64,000 bases of DNA, from positions 84,320,001 to 84,384,000 of the forward strand of contig JBITNC010000001.1 in the NCBI GenBank assembly GCA_050084985.1. The letters are read 5' to 3'. Positions 36,290-48,260 of the stretch are shown piece after piece (the stretch's first letter is position 1; every line of letters starts with the position of its first letter). This stretch comes from Nageia nagi. Taxonomy: Eukaryota > Pinophyta. The notes below the pieces were generated by a model, which made no database searches, was not told the origin of the DNA, and was given only the letters and a program-made list of their open reading frames with translations. The position numbers and the translations under genes are program-made.

Positions 36290-37060
36290 TTTGCAATGAT
36301 TATTTCAAATTTTTTGCATGGTCATATAAAGATATGCCTAGATTAGATGAAAATTTTGTGGTACATAACTTGGTTGTTGAGAAAGGATCAGTTCTTGTAA
36401 GGTAAAAACTAAGAAAGATACCTTTTCAAGTTTCTTTACTTGTCAAGAAGGAAATTGAGAAACTATTGGAGGTTGGATTCATTAGGCCCATTGATTATTT
36501 AGAATGTATGGCCAATGTAGTCTCAATGAAAATTCCTATAGGTGAAATTAGAGTATGTATTGATTTCAAAGATCTCAATAAAGCATGTCTAAAAGATGAT
36601 TTCCCACTACCCAACATAGATATGATCATTGAAAGTTTGGTAGGTTATTAGATGTTATCATTTATGGATGAATTTTTGGGATACAATAAAATCAAAATTA
36701 AGAAAAGTGATCAGCATAAAATAGCCTTTATAACTCCTTAGGGAAACATTTTCTACAAGGTAACACCATTTGGTCTTAAGAATACAAGAGCCACATATCA
36801 AAGAGCAATGATAGCCATGTTCTATGATTTCATTCATAAAATAGTAGAGGTATATGTAGATGATATATTGATAAAATCAATGAATAAATAAGAACATGTT
36901 AAGGATATAAAAATAACATTTGAAAGGATGAAGCAATACAAGTTAAGAATTAAGCCTCAAAAATATGTATTTGGGGTATCATCAAGAAAACTCTTGGGGC
37001 ACATTGTCTCTAGGAGGGGGGTTGAGGTGGATCCAAAGAAGATTAAGGCCATCACATAAA
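36290..37060 (+). pseudogene. Reverse transcriptase of element B
   Basis: An open stretch at 36466-36651 gives VGFIRPIDYLECMANVVSM, IRVCIDFKDLNKACLKDDFP and PNIDMIIESLVGY. After stops, the reading continues with GYNKIKI, YQRAMIAMFYDFIHKIVEVY, VDDILIKS (the YVDD motif is intact, near 36853) and LLGHIVSRRGVEVDP. It is colinear with the RTs of A and C. TAG codons stand where relatives have Gln or Glu-rich text, for example after the NK preceding EHVKDIK. Confidence 0.9.
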
Positions 37061-37199
37061 TGTCTCCTCTTATGAATCTCAAGTAATTAAGAAGCCTATA
37101 AGGTAAGATTCATACTATTAGAAGATTCATTTGTCAATTAACAGATAAGATAGATCCTATGTCTCATTTACTTAAGAAAGAAGTTGAGTTTCAATGGAA

Positions 37200-37660
37200 T
37201 GTTAAGTGTTAAGAAGTGTTTGATAGAATAAAAGAGTATTTACTACATCCACCTATATTAGCTCCATAAAGGCATGGAGAACCTATTTGGATGTATGTCT
37301 CAGCTATAGAACATGCATTTGGGGTAATACTGGCAAAGAAGGAAGAAGATGGTAAAGACAAAGTAGTCTTTTTATTAGTAGAACATTGAAAGAATATGAA
37401 ACCAAGTACACACCCATTGAAATGTTATGTTAATGTATAGCATTTACTATTAAGAGGTTGAGGCATTATATTATCAAGAGCACAACATATGTACTTTCTT
37501 AGGCAAACCCATTAAGATATTTGATGTCAAAATCATGCCTTAATGGAAGGTTAGAAAAATGAATCATGCTACTACAAGAGTTTGATCTCAAGTTTGTGAA
37601 ATAAAAATTAGTTAAATGGAAAGTAGTTGCAAATTTTGTTACATAGTTTTCCACAAAAGA
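37200..37660 (+). pseudogene. RNase H (RT-linked) of element B
   Basis: Recognisable from the linker PPILAP.RHGEPIWMYVSAI, EHAFGVILAKKEEDGKDKV and a frame-shifted version of the TPIEKLC...RLRHYI helix (37410-37460). A small deletion around 37370-37390 shifts the frame relative to elements A and C. It would act with the RT. Confidence 0.75.
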
Positions 37661-37759
37661 TAGTATAAAACTTAGAGAACAATATACAAAACAAGATCAC
37701 CTCCAACCTTCTTTTAAAGACAACAAGACTTCCAATGTTCCTTTTTTAGAGGTTTCAAA

Positions 37760-38175
37760 ACTCTAGAAAATGTATTTTGATGGATCATGGTGTATACAAG
37801 GGTTAGAATCAAGAATATAATTAATATTACCTTACAATGATGTTATTCCTATGTCATACAAACTATCATTTAAATGTACTAGCAATATGGCAGAATATGA
37901 AGCTCTCATATTAGGATTGAAAGTAGCTATAGAGATTGGTGTTACATATTTGCATATTTATGGAGATTCATAGCTAATAGTGAATCAAGTCAATGAAATA
38001 TACAACACCAAGGATGAGAAACTTATTCCATATAAAGTCCTTATTGCAAAACCCCTTACTTTCTTTGAAGAGTATCAATTAGAAAACATTCCAAGGAAAA
38101 TAACAGGTTGGCAAATGCAATGGCAAGTGCAACTGCACTTATACCAATTGATATAGATGGTAGGAGACTACTTTC
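37760..38175 (+). pseudogene. Archaeal-type RNase H (aRH) of element B
   Basis: YFDGSW is read at 37770-37790, then YKLSFKCTSNMAEYEALILG, IYGDS followed by a TAG (37971-37973) and LIVNQVNEIYNTKDEKL, and YQLENIPRK with a frame change before ANAMASATAL. The TAG replaces the Gln that is still present in element A, and element C has TAG at the same codon. It sits between RH and integrase, the canonical Tat order. Confidence 0.85.
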
Positions 38176-38289
38176 ACCATCAAGAACTTGGGAACTCCAT
38201 CAATTACTAAGGAGGACTTGAAAATGGTTTGTGTTGCTCAAAAGGTTGGTTATGAGGTAAGTCCTTAGTACCAACACATATTCAAATAT

Positions 38290-39524
38290 TTGAGGGATAA
38301 CTTTATTGATGCCACACTTGATAAGAGAGAATAGATTAGAATGAAAAGGCTTGCTACAAAATATGTCATTAATGGTGATATAATTTATAAAATATCATTT
38401 AATGGTATTATTTTGAGATGTCTTCATTATGAGGAGATTGGAACAACATTAGAGCATGTTCATGGAGGGGCATGTGGAGGTCATTTCAATGAGAGATTAG
38501 TTTATGGAAAGTTGATTAGGATGGGTTATTGGTGGCCCACCATGAAGCATGATTATTATGAGCATGTCAAGAAGTGTGAGAAATGTTAAAAGCATGCACA
38601 CTTAGAATTAACTCTTACTCAAAAGTTGAACTATATCACATAACCATGGCCTTTCTTAATGTGGGTTTAGATTTCATGGGTGTTATCAATCCTCCATCTA
38701 GTGAGGGTCACAAGTTTATCTTGGTTGCCATCAAATACTACACTAGATGGGTTGAAGCAATTCCTTTAGAAACAACTATACAAAAACATGTCATCAATTT
38801 CATCAAGGAATGTATCATTTGTAGATTTAGCATACCTCAAAGATTAATCATGGATAATGGTCCAAATTTTATAGGAAAAGATATAAAATAATTTTGTAAA
38901 AAGATGAAGGTTGAACAAAGATTCTCTTCAGTTTACTATCTCTTAGGAAATGGACAAGCTGAAGCAATAAACAAAACAATCAAGAAGATATTGGCAAAAA
39001 TTATCAAAACAAATGGTAGGGATTGGCATGATCAATTACCATATGCTCTATGGGCATATAGAACAAGTGAAAGAAAAACAAAAAGTGCTACTCCATACTC
39101 CCTTATGTATGGTGATGAAGCAATCATTCCTCTTGAAATTGAGATCCCTTCTTTGAGAATTTCACTCAAAGATATCATGAAGGAACCAGAATAATGGGAA
39201 GCAAGGTTAAATCAGCTAGAGGCATTAGATGAGAAAATAATTAATGCACTAGAGAATTTTAGAACATATCAAAAAAGAATAAAGAGGGCCTATGGAAAGA
39301 AAATGGTTCCTAAAGCATTTGAGGTTGGGGATTTGGTTCTCCAAGAGAACGTTTCTAACACTATAGTAAAGGATGAACTTAAAGGAAAGTTTGAGCCAAA
39401 TTAGATTGGCCCATACATCATTATAGAGGTTTTTGGTAGAGGTGCATATAGATTATTTACATTATATGGAGAGGTTCTAAAAAATCCCATCAATGCTACT
39501 CACCTAAAGAAGTATCACATTTAA
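38290..39524 (+). pseudogene. Integrase of element B (original copy)
   Basis: Open stretches at 38341-38589, 38583-38891 and 38904-39194 cover nearly the whole enzyme. They include the H2C2 zinc region (HVHGGACGGHFNERL ... HVKKCEKC), the core DFMGVINPPSSEGHKF, KYYTRWVEAIPL, MDNGPNFIG and LGNGQAEAINKTIKKI (catalytic D, D and E in place), and DWHDQLPYALWAYRTSERKT. After a TAG the C-terminal part WEARLNQLEAL, GPYIIIEVFGRGAYRLF and HLKKYHI ends at a TAA (39522-39524). It is the best-preserved integrase of the window and the source of the tandem array that begins at 39019. Confidence 0.93.
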
Positions 39525-42500
39525 GTGATATGTTAGTCATCCTATGCATCTATTTTCGTAAAAATGTTACTACAAGAATAAGCATGTGAATAGATAGCAC
39601 AAATTCAAAATATAAAGTCATTTCAATGTCAAAAGAGGAGCACCAATGCTCCATGTTTAGCAAGAAAGGATTTCCTATGGTCCTATTTCATAGTCAAAAA
39701 TAGCAAAAATAAAAATCATCAAATACCCCTTGGTGTAGAGTTTCAGCTCCTAGATTGTAAATTTGCATGCCCTAGTTTCATGCCCCTTGGTGGAGTCTCA
39801 GGTCCATCCCTCATTGCAATATGACTCTTGGTGCAACGTTTTAGCTCTCATACTAATTTCAATATGCCTCTTGGTGTAGAGTTTTATCTCTCATACTCAT
39901 TGCAATACACCTCTTGGCAGAGTCTCATCTCCTAGTTTTATCATTATGCTTCTTGATAGGAAGTCCAAATTCCACAATATCAATGAATAGAAAAATTAGT
40001 GAAATGAGATGGTTGAACTCCACATATCAAAATATATCAAAAATATGGGCAATTATTGTTAGTGACCTCTTGGTAGATGGTTATGGACCCTAGAACTCTT
40101 TCTTTTGTAGGTCATCATTGGAAATAATGGAGCACATCAACATCAACTAGGGGCAACATGGTGGATGTCATATGAGGGGGTTTTCTTAAAATCATACCTT
40201 TTATGAATATGATTGCTCATATTTCTTATATCTCTAGCATAGTTCAATATCAAAATAGACTAATTAGTGTTGGTATTATGCTTGTCAATACTTATCAATA
40301 TTTGATTGCTATGACATCTTGATTGTACTTTGAATGAAAAATCTTAATTCACCTAGGGATTGGCATTATCAATTACCATTGCTATATGGGAATATAGAAC
40401 AAGTGAACAAACAACAAAAGGTGCTACTCCATACTCTCTTATGTATGGTGATGAAGCAATCATTCCTCTTGAAATTGAGATCCCTTCTTTGAGAATTTCA
40501 CTCAAAGATATCATGAAGGAACAAGAATAATGGGAAGCAAGGTTAAATCAGCTAGAGGCATTAGATGAGAAAATAATTAATGCACTAGAGAATTTCAGAA
40601 CATATCAAAAAAGAATAAAGAGGGCGTATGGAAAAAAAATGGTTCCTAAAGCATTTGAGGTTGGGGATTTGGTTCTCCAAGAGAACGTTTCTAACACTAT
40701 AGTAAAGGATGAACTTAAAGGAAAGTTTGAGCGAAATTAGATTGCCCATACATCATTATAGAAGTTTTTGGTAGAGGTGCATATATATTATTTACATTAT
40801 ATGGAGAGGTTCTCAAAAATCCCATCAATGCTACTCACCTAAAAAGGTATCACATCTAAGTGATATGTCGGTCGTCCTATGCATCTATTTTCGTAAAAAT
40901 GTTACTACAAGAATAAGCATGTGAATAGATGGCACAAATTCAAAATATAAAGTCATTTAAATGTCAAAATAGGAGCACCAATGCTCCATATTTAGCAATA
41001 AAGGATTGCCTATGGTCCTATTTCATAGTCACAAATAGCAAAAATGAAAATCATCAAATACCCCTTGGTGTAGAGTTTCAGCTCCTAGATTGTAAATTTG
41101 CATGCCCTAGTTTCATGCCCCTTGGTGGAGTCTTAGGTCCATCCCTCATTGCAATATGACTCTTGGTGCAAATTTTTAGCTCTCATACTAATTGTAATAT
41201 GCCTCTTGGTGTAGAGTTTTATCTCTCATACTCATTGCAATACACCTCTTGGCAGAGTCTCATCTCCTAGTTTTATCATTATGCTTCTTGATAGGAAGTC
41301 CAAATTCCACAATATCAATGAATAGAAAAATTAGTGAAATGAGATGGTTGAACTTCACATATCAAAATATATCAAAAATATGAGCAATTATTGTTAGTGA
41401 CCTCTTGGTAGATGGTTATGGACCCTTGAACTCTTTCTTTTGTAGGTCATCATTGGAAATAATGGAGCACATCAACATCAACTAGGGGAAACATGGTGGA
41501 TGTCATATGAGGGGGTTTTCTTAAAATCATACCTTTTATGAATATTATTGCTCATATTTCTTATATCTCTAGCATAGTTCAATATCAAAATAAACTAATT
41601 AGTGTTGGTATTATGCTTGTCAATACTTATCAATATTTGATTGCTATGACATCTTGGTTGTACTTTGAATGAAAAATCTTAATGCACCTAGGGATTGGCA
41701 TTATCAATTACCATTGCTCTATGGGAATATATAACAAGTGAAAGAACAACAAAAGGTTCTACTCCATACTTTCTTATGTATGGTGATGAAGCAATCATTC
41801 CTCTTGAAATTGAGATCCCTTCTTTGAGAATTTCACTCAAAGATATCATGAAGGAACCAGAATAATGGGAAGCAAGGTTAAATCAGCTAGAGGCATTATA
41901 TGATAAAATAATTAATGCACTAGAGAATTTTAGAACATATCAAAAAAGAATAAAGAGGGCCTATGGAAAGAAAATGGTTCCTAAAGCATTTGAGGTTGGG
42001 GATTTGGTTCTCCAAGAGAACGTTTCTAACACTATAGTAAAGGATGAACTTAAAGGAAAGTTTGAGCCAAATTAGATTGCCCATACATCATTATAGAAGT
42101 TTTTGGTAGAGGTGCATATAGATTATTTACATTATATGGAGAGGTTCTCAAAAATCCCATCAATGCTACTCACCTAAAAAAGTATCACATCTAAGTGATA
42201 TGTCGGTCATCTTATGCATCTATTTTTGTAAAAATGTTACTACAAGAATAAGCATGTGAATAGATGGCACAAATTCAAAATATAAAGTCATTTAAATTTT
42301 AAAATAGGAGCACCAATTCTCCATTTTTAGCAAGAAAGGATTGCCTATGATCCTATTTCATAGTAAAAAATAGCAAAAATAAAAATCATCAAATACCCCT
42401 TGGTGTAGAGTTTCAGCTCCTAGATTGTAAATTTGCATGCCCTAGTTTCATGGCCCTTGGTGGAGTCTTAGGTCCATCCCTCATTGTAATATGACTCTTG

Positions 42501-45500
42501 GTACAAATTTTTATCTCTCATACTAATTGTAATATGCCTCTTGGTGTAGAGTTTTATCTCTCATACTCATTGCAATACACCTCTTGGCAGAGTCTCATCT
42601 CCTAGTTTTATCATTATGCTTCTTGATAGGAAGTCAAAATTCCACAATATCAATGAATAGAAAAATTAGTGAAATGAGATGGTTGAACTCCACATATCAA
42701 AATATATCAAAAATATGAGCAATTATTGTTAGTGACCTCTTGGTAGATGGTTATGGACCCTAGAACTCTTTCTTTTGCAGGTCATCATTGGAAATAATGG
42801 AGCACATCAACATCAACTAGGGGCAACATGGTGGATGTCATATGAGGGGGTTTTCTTAAAATCATACCTTTTATGAATATGATTGCTCATATATCTTATA
42901 TCTCTAGCATAGTTCAATATCAAAATAGACTAATTAGTGTTGGTATTATGCTTGTCAATACTTATCAATATTTAATTGCTATGACATCTTGGTTGTACTT
43001 TGAATGAAAAATCTTAATGCACCTAGGGATTGGCATTATCAATTACCATTGCCCTATGGATATATAGAACAAGTGAAAGAACAACAAAAGGTGCTACTCC
43101 ATACTCTCTTATGTATGGTTATGAAGCAATCATTCCTCTTGAAATTTAGATCCCTTCTTTGAGAATTTCACTCAAAGATATCATGAAGGAACCAGAATAA
43201 TGGGAAGCAAGGTTAAATTAGCTAGAGGCATTAGATGAGAAAATAATTAATGCACTAGAGAATTTTAGAACATATCAAAAAATAATAAAGAGGGCCTATG
43301 GAAAGAAAATGGTTCCTAAAGCATTTGAGGTTGGGGATTTGGTTCTCCAAGAGAACGTTTCTAAAACTATAGTAAAGGATGAACTTAAAGGAAAGTTTGA
43401 GCCAAATTAGATTGGCCCATATATCATTATAGAGGTTTTTGGTAGAGGTACATATAGATTATTTACATTATATGGAGAGGTTCTCAAAAATCCCATCAAT
43501 GCTACTCACCTAAAGAAGTATCACATCTAAGTGATATGTCGGTCATCCTATGCATCTATTTTTGTAAAAATGTTACTACAAGAATAAGCATGTGAATAGA
43601 TGGCACAAATTCAAAATATAAAGTCATTTAAATGTCAAAAGAGGAGAACTAATGCTCCATATTTAGCAAGAAAGGATTGCCTATGGTCCTATTTCATAGT
43701 CAAAAATAGCAAAAATGAAAATCATCAAATACCCCTTGGTGTAGAGTTTCAGCTCCCAGATTGTAAATTTGCATGCCCTAGTTTCATGTCCCTTGGTGGA
43801 GTCTTAGGTCCATTCCTCATTGCAATATGACTCTTGGTGCAAATTTTTAGCTCTCATACTAATTGTAATATGCCTCTTGGTGTAGAGTTTTATCTCTCAT
43901 ACTCATTGCAATACACCTCTTGGCAGAGTCTCATCTCCTAGTTTTATCATTATGCTTCTTGATAGGAAGTCCAAATTCCACAATATCAATGAATAGAAAA
44001 ATTAGTGAAATGAGATGGTTGAACTTCACATATCAAAATATATCAAAAATATGAGCAATTTTTGTTAGTGACCTCTTGGTAGATGGTTATGGACCCTTGA
44101 ACTCTTTTTTTTGTAGGTCATCATTGGAAATAATGGAGCACATCAACATCAACTAGGGGCAACATGGTGGATGTCATATGAGGGGGTTTTCTTAAAATCA
44201 TACCTTTTATGAATATTATTGCTCATATTTCTTATATCTCTAGCATAGTTCAATATCAAAATAGACTAATTAGTGTTGGTATTATGCTTGTCAATACTTA
44301 TCAATATTTGATTGTTGTGACATCTTGGTTGTACTTTGAATGAAAAATCTTAATGCACCTAGGGATTGGCATTATCAAATACCATTGCTCTATGGGAATA
44401 TATAACAAGTGAAAGAACAACAAAAGGTGCTACTCCATACTCTCTTATGTATGGTGATGAAGCAATCATTCCTCTTGAAATTGAGATCCCTTCTTTGAGA
44501 ATTTCACTCAAAGATATCATGAAGGAACCATATTAATGGGAAGCAAGGTTAAATCAGATAGAGGCATTAGATGAGAAAATAATTAATGCACTAGAGAATT
44601 TTAGAACATATCAAAAAAGAATAAAGAGGGCCTATGGAAAAAAAATGGTTCCTAAAGCATTTAAGGTTGGGGATTTGGTTCTCCAAAGAACCTTTCTAAC
44701 ACTATAGTAAAGGATGAACTTAAAGGAAAGTTTGAGCCAAATCAGATTGGCCCATACATCATTATAGAGGTTTTTGGTAGAGGTGCATATAGATTATTTA
44801 CATTATATGGAGAGGTTCTCAAAAATCCCATCAATGGTACTCACCTAAAGAAGTATCACATCTAAGTGATATGTCGGTCATCCTATGCATCTATTTTCGT
44901 AAAAATGTTACTACAAGAATAAGCATGTGAATAGATGACACAAATTCAAAATTAAAGTCATTTAAATGTCAAAAGAGGAGCACCAATGCTCCATGTTTAT
45001 CAAGAAATGATTGCCTATGGTCCTATTTCATAGTAAAAAATAGCAAAAATGAAAATCATCAAATACCCCTTGGTGTAGAGTTTCAGCTCCCAGATTGTAA
45101 ATTTGCATGCCCTAGTTTCATGCCCCTTGGTGGAGTCTTAGGTCCATCCCTCATTACAATATGACTCTTGGTGCAAATGTTTAACTCTCATGGTAATTGC
45201 AATATGCATCTTAGTGTAGAGTTTTATCTCTCATACTCATTGCAATACACCTCTTGGTAGAGTCTCATCTCCTAGTTTTATCATTATGCCTCTTGATAGG
45301 AAGTCCAAATTCCACAATATCAATGAATAGAAAAATTAGTGAAATGATATGGTTGAAATTAACATATAAAAATATATCAAAAATATGGGCAATTTTTGTT
45401 AGTGACCTCTTGGTAGATGGTTATGGACCCTAGAACTCTTTCTTTTGCAGGTCATCATTGGAAATCATGGAGCACATCAACATCAACTAGGGCCAACATG

Positions 45501-45695
45501 GTGGATGTCATATGAGGGGGTTTTCTTAAAATCATACCTTTTGTGAATATTATTGCTCATATTTCTTATATCTCTAGCATAGTTCAATATCAAAATAGAC
45601 TAATTAGTGTTGGTATTATGCTTGTCAATACTTATCAATATTTGATTGCTATGACATCTTGGTTGTACTTTGAATGAAAAATCTTAATGCACCTA
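39019..45695 (+). repeat. Five tandem copies of about 1335 bp (integrase C-terminus plus 3' UTR)
   Basis: Unit borders, set at GGGATTGGCA, are 39019, 40356, 41691, 43026 and 44362, with the end at 45695; unit lengths are 1337, 1335, 1335, 1336 and 1334. Each unit carries the integrase end (from DWH to HLKKYH) and the whole 3' UTR up to ATGCACCTA. Units 2-5 share changes not in unit 1 (ACCATTGC for ACCATATGC, a frame-breaking indel), so they derive from one rearranged copy. The join brings ...CACCTA next to GGGATTGG; the undisturbed ends read GGTAGGGATTGG and CCTAGTGATTTT, a short TAG.GATT similarity. Units 2 and 4 share several variants against 1 and 3, hinting at a two-unit amplification step. 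Confidence 0.95.
39735..39980 (+). repeat. Short repeat motif in the 3' UTR of element B (repeated in every unit)
   Basis: CCCCTTGGTGTAGAGTTTCAG, CCCCTTGGTGGAGTCTCAGG and CCTCTTGGTGTAGAGTTTTA style phrases recur every 45-60 bp, about six times. They are the complement of the AAGAGGCAT minisatellite of element A. The same block appears in each of the other four units (for example 41060-41310 and 45065-45310). Confidence 0.8.
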
Positions 45696-45711
45696 GTGAT
45701 TTTCAATTTAT

Positions 45712-45729
45712 CATACAAATTGGGGCATA
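45712..45729 (+). promoter_or_regulatory. Polypurine-tract region of element B
   Basis: The sequence atacaaattggggcata lies directly before the TG of the 3' LTR. It is purine-rich but short and imperfect; C has the equivalent (complement of tggcccaatttgg) beside its 3' LTR. Confidence 0.5.
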
Positions 45730-46455
45730 TGTTATCACGTAAAATTAACTTATGCATTTAAAATAATACATTAAAAAATATGTGTCTGCACTTATACACA
45801 CTTAGTTCAAGAATATTAATGTTATCTTAGATATGGTCAATATATATCATCACCTTACTATATTCTTGTTTATGTAGCTACACACCAACCTAAGGAGTAG
45901 GTCATATTATTATCTATATAAATAAGGATCTAATATTAAGTTCACATCAAGGAGATACATGATTCCATATCTGATCTTGATGATGGTAGTCTTTTAGGTG
46001 TCTCTTAACACCACTATTCAAGGCTAGGTTTGTGTACTTCCTTATGTGAGTGTCCTGATGATTGTTAGCTTATCTAAGTATCAAAATATAATCATTGAGA
46101 TTCTGTGTGGAGATAGTGTGTTAGTTCAAAATAGAATATAGTATAATGAAGATCATCGATGCTTCTTTCAAGCATAAAATAGATCACCTTGCTCCATGAC
46201 TTCAAATGTAGACTTCATTAGTTGTTGAGGCTTCCTCACTATCTTGAATTCATTGATATTAAATACATTCCATGAGGTAAGTATACAAATTGAGTCTTGT
46301 TTGGTGATGTCATTTCAATTTTAGTTATTCATTATCTTCTATATCAACTTTTTTTTCTTATAAATTGCTATCTATTAGCTTAGAATTTACAAATATCCTT
46401 TGAGATTGTAGGTATTCATTTATTTGCATTCTTGATTTTTTTTTATTTGTAAACA
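45730..46455 (+). repeat. 3' LTR of element B
   Basis: Starts TGTTATCACGTAAAATTAA and ends TTTATTTGTAAACA. It is about 45 bp shorter than the 5' LTR through small deletions (for example around 46140-46200). TATA box ctatataaataagg at 45914-45927. Confidence 0.93.
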
Positions 46456-46660
46456 CCCTCATTACCCAAAGCATTATCATCCTAATTGTGCAAAGCATTA
46501 TCACCCTCCTTATGCAAAGCATCATCAGGATCATTTTCCATATCATTGTCAAATGCATTACCAAAATCATCATCAAATTCATTATTAAAAATATTATTAT
46601 TTACAACAGTCTCCCTATTATATTTAGTGATGTTATGACCTACACTTTTTCATCTTCATC
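46456..46660 (-). pseudogene. Transposase_24-like gene, upstream part (split by element B)
   Basis: The minus strand reads an acidic, low-complexity stretch, EFDDDFGNAFDNDMENDPDD then ALHKEGDNALHN and DDNALGNE, which runs into the insertion point. With element B and one CCCTC removed it continues at 33170 as GNNYLCNDDDNTDIHSD in a compatible reading. Such Asp/Asn-rich segments occur in CACTA-associated proteins. The limit towards 46660 is where the pattern fades. Confidence 0.5.
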
Positions 46661-46899
46661 AATCAGGTAACTCTATCATGTTCTAATGTTTGAAGTCATT
46701 TGAGTTTTTATTCTAGACATCCTTTGATAATATAAAAACCCATAAGTCTAACATGAAATATAAAAAACATATGATCCAATCATTAAGACATCATCATTAA
46801 TTGCCCTCCCCACATCTATTAGACTACTAGCTATTATCTATCCTAGATGGATAGTAACCACTAAACCTATAGGGCTCATAGCCCAAGTCAATCTATGAA

Positions 46900-48260
46900 T
46901 CTCAAATGATCACACTATGTGCTATGAAGAAACCCCACCTATCCCACTATGGTTGTGTGATATGGTAGGTATAACAACCATACCCTATGTACTACTAGTC
47001 CTTTGTACTCCATTATGCATCTAATATATTAAGATATCCATAGGAACATATGAAAAAGGAGGAACTAGATATAACATACAAGGAACATATGAAGGTACTC
47101 CAATCAACCATGCATTAATAATAGAAGAATAATATTCCCTATACTAAAGAATCCCTTGAATGAACACTGATGGTGGAATAGTTCCCCCTATAGATGTATT
47201 GGCTCCTATAAACTATGAGGAGGCTTGAGCCTCATCCATATCCTGATGATATATGTCTCTCTCAGCTTGTAATGATACATGCAAGCGCTAAGTAAAGAAA
47301 CCTAATCCTCAACTCATAGATATCCCCTAAGAGTGCATCAATGTTGGTTACCTATGGATGAGAAGCTTAACCTCCTCTCACACCTCTGGTTGATGTAATT
47401 ATCTTATTCTCCTCACCCTAACTTTTTATATCTTATGGCTCATTAATTGCCTGCTCCATAACTAGCTCAATCTCCTCAACCTGCTACCTTGTAGGCTGAT
47501 CATCAATTATCTCTCTAATCTTAGCTATTATGCATAGCTCATCAACTCACTAATGTACCCAACAACCCACCTCCTCTCCAACATCTCCCTCTATCTCAAC
47601 CTACCACCATACTAGGAACTCATCAATAGCTCCTACATCATTAGCCTTAGAATCCTCAACTAAGGACTCCTCCTATGTCAAATCAAGCTCTGTATACATG
47701 AGTTAATGGATGCCCTCGATAGGTACCTTTCCCTCCTTAAAAAATTAGATAGGAGTAGGAATGTTTACATGAGGTTGAACTAGCATTACACATGCTCAAA
47801 GTAAAAATACTCTAGGAAGTCTTTCTTCCTCTCATTGAGAACTCTAGCCTATCTAATGCTGACAAGTTGGGAAGAAAAAATCTCATAGAAATCTCTGCTA
47901 ATCATTCTTCCAATACTTAAAATATGGGAAACCACCTAAGAACATATCACCTAAAACTCCATCAACTACATCTACTCTGTAAATGGTAAACCTACTACCC
48001 CTAAATTGGTAGATGATATAGAAGATGGATGTCCTCCACCATAATGGTCATATCCCTTGTAGAAAGATGTAAGGTGTTGATAGAAGAATCCTATATCTCC
48101 AACAAGGCTACCAAGAAATGATAGTCCTAGTGAATGCGACCCATATAGGGCCCAACTTTGAAACCCACACTATGTAAGAAAGTGTGGTCCTTAATTATTA
48201 GTAGATCTTGGCCCTCTAACAAAATCCTACTATATCACCCATGTGGATTGAAAATCCCTA
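46900..48260 (-). pseudogene. Plant-mobile-domain (PMD) pseudogene 1
   Basis: Reading down from 48250: VGFKVGPYMGRIH, DYHFLVALLEI.DSSINTLHL with STRDMTIMVEDIHLLYHLPI (48100-47990), the TFHL..GE.TITLEDV..L..LPI signature of the plant mobile domain. Further down there is a region with FFLPNLSALDRLEF, and a tail GIPPSVFIQ-like text with PSYVPCMLYLVPPFSYVPMD (47090-47030). PMD proteins are found both in host genes and captured in transposons. Here the frame is full of stops, and an LTR edge of a plus-strand retroelement follows at 49790, so the gene could be an antisense ORF of that element. Confidence 0.55.

Larger units (their letters stand above)
33176..46455 (+). mobile_element. Element B: Tat-type Ty3/gypsy retrotransposon with amplified 3' end
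   Basis: It starts TGTTATCAAATAAAATTAA and ends TTTATTTGTAAACA, and is bounded by identical 5-bp direct repeats CCCTC (33171-33175 and 46456-46460), a perfect target duplication. The interior reads gag, PR, RT, RH, aRH and IN on the plus strand. Total length is 13.3 kb, of which about 5.3 kb is extra copies of the integrase C-terminus plus 3' UTR. Same family as A and C. The insertion interrupts the Transposase_24-like frame, which can be read on both sides. Confidence 0.95.

Noticed and set aside
40929-43830. Two 76-codon open stretches (40929-41159 and 43600-43830) with nearly the same product
   Set aside because: They lie in the 3' UTR of array units 2 and 4, and the other units lack them because of single changes. 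The similarity reflects the tandem repeat, not a conserved protein.
46358-46582. Met/Leu/Ile-rich minus-strand open stretch crossing the right end of element B
   Set aside because: It crosses the insertion border; a different frame gives the acidic stretch that continues on the other side of B.
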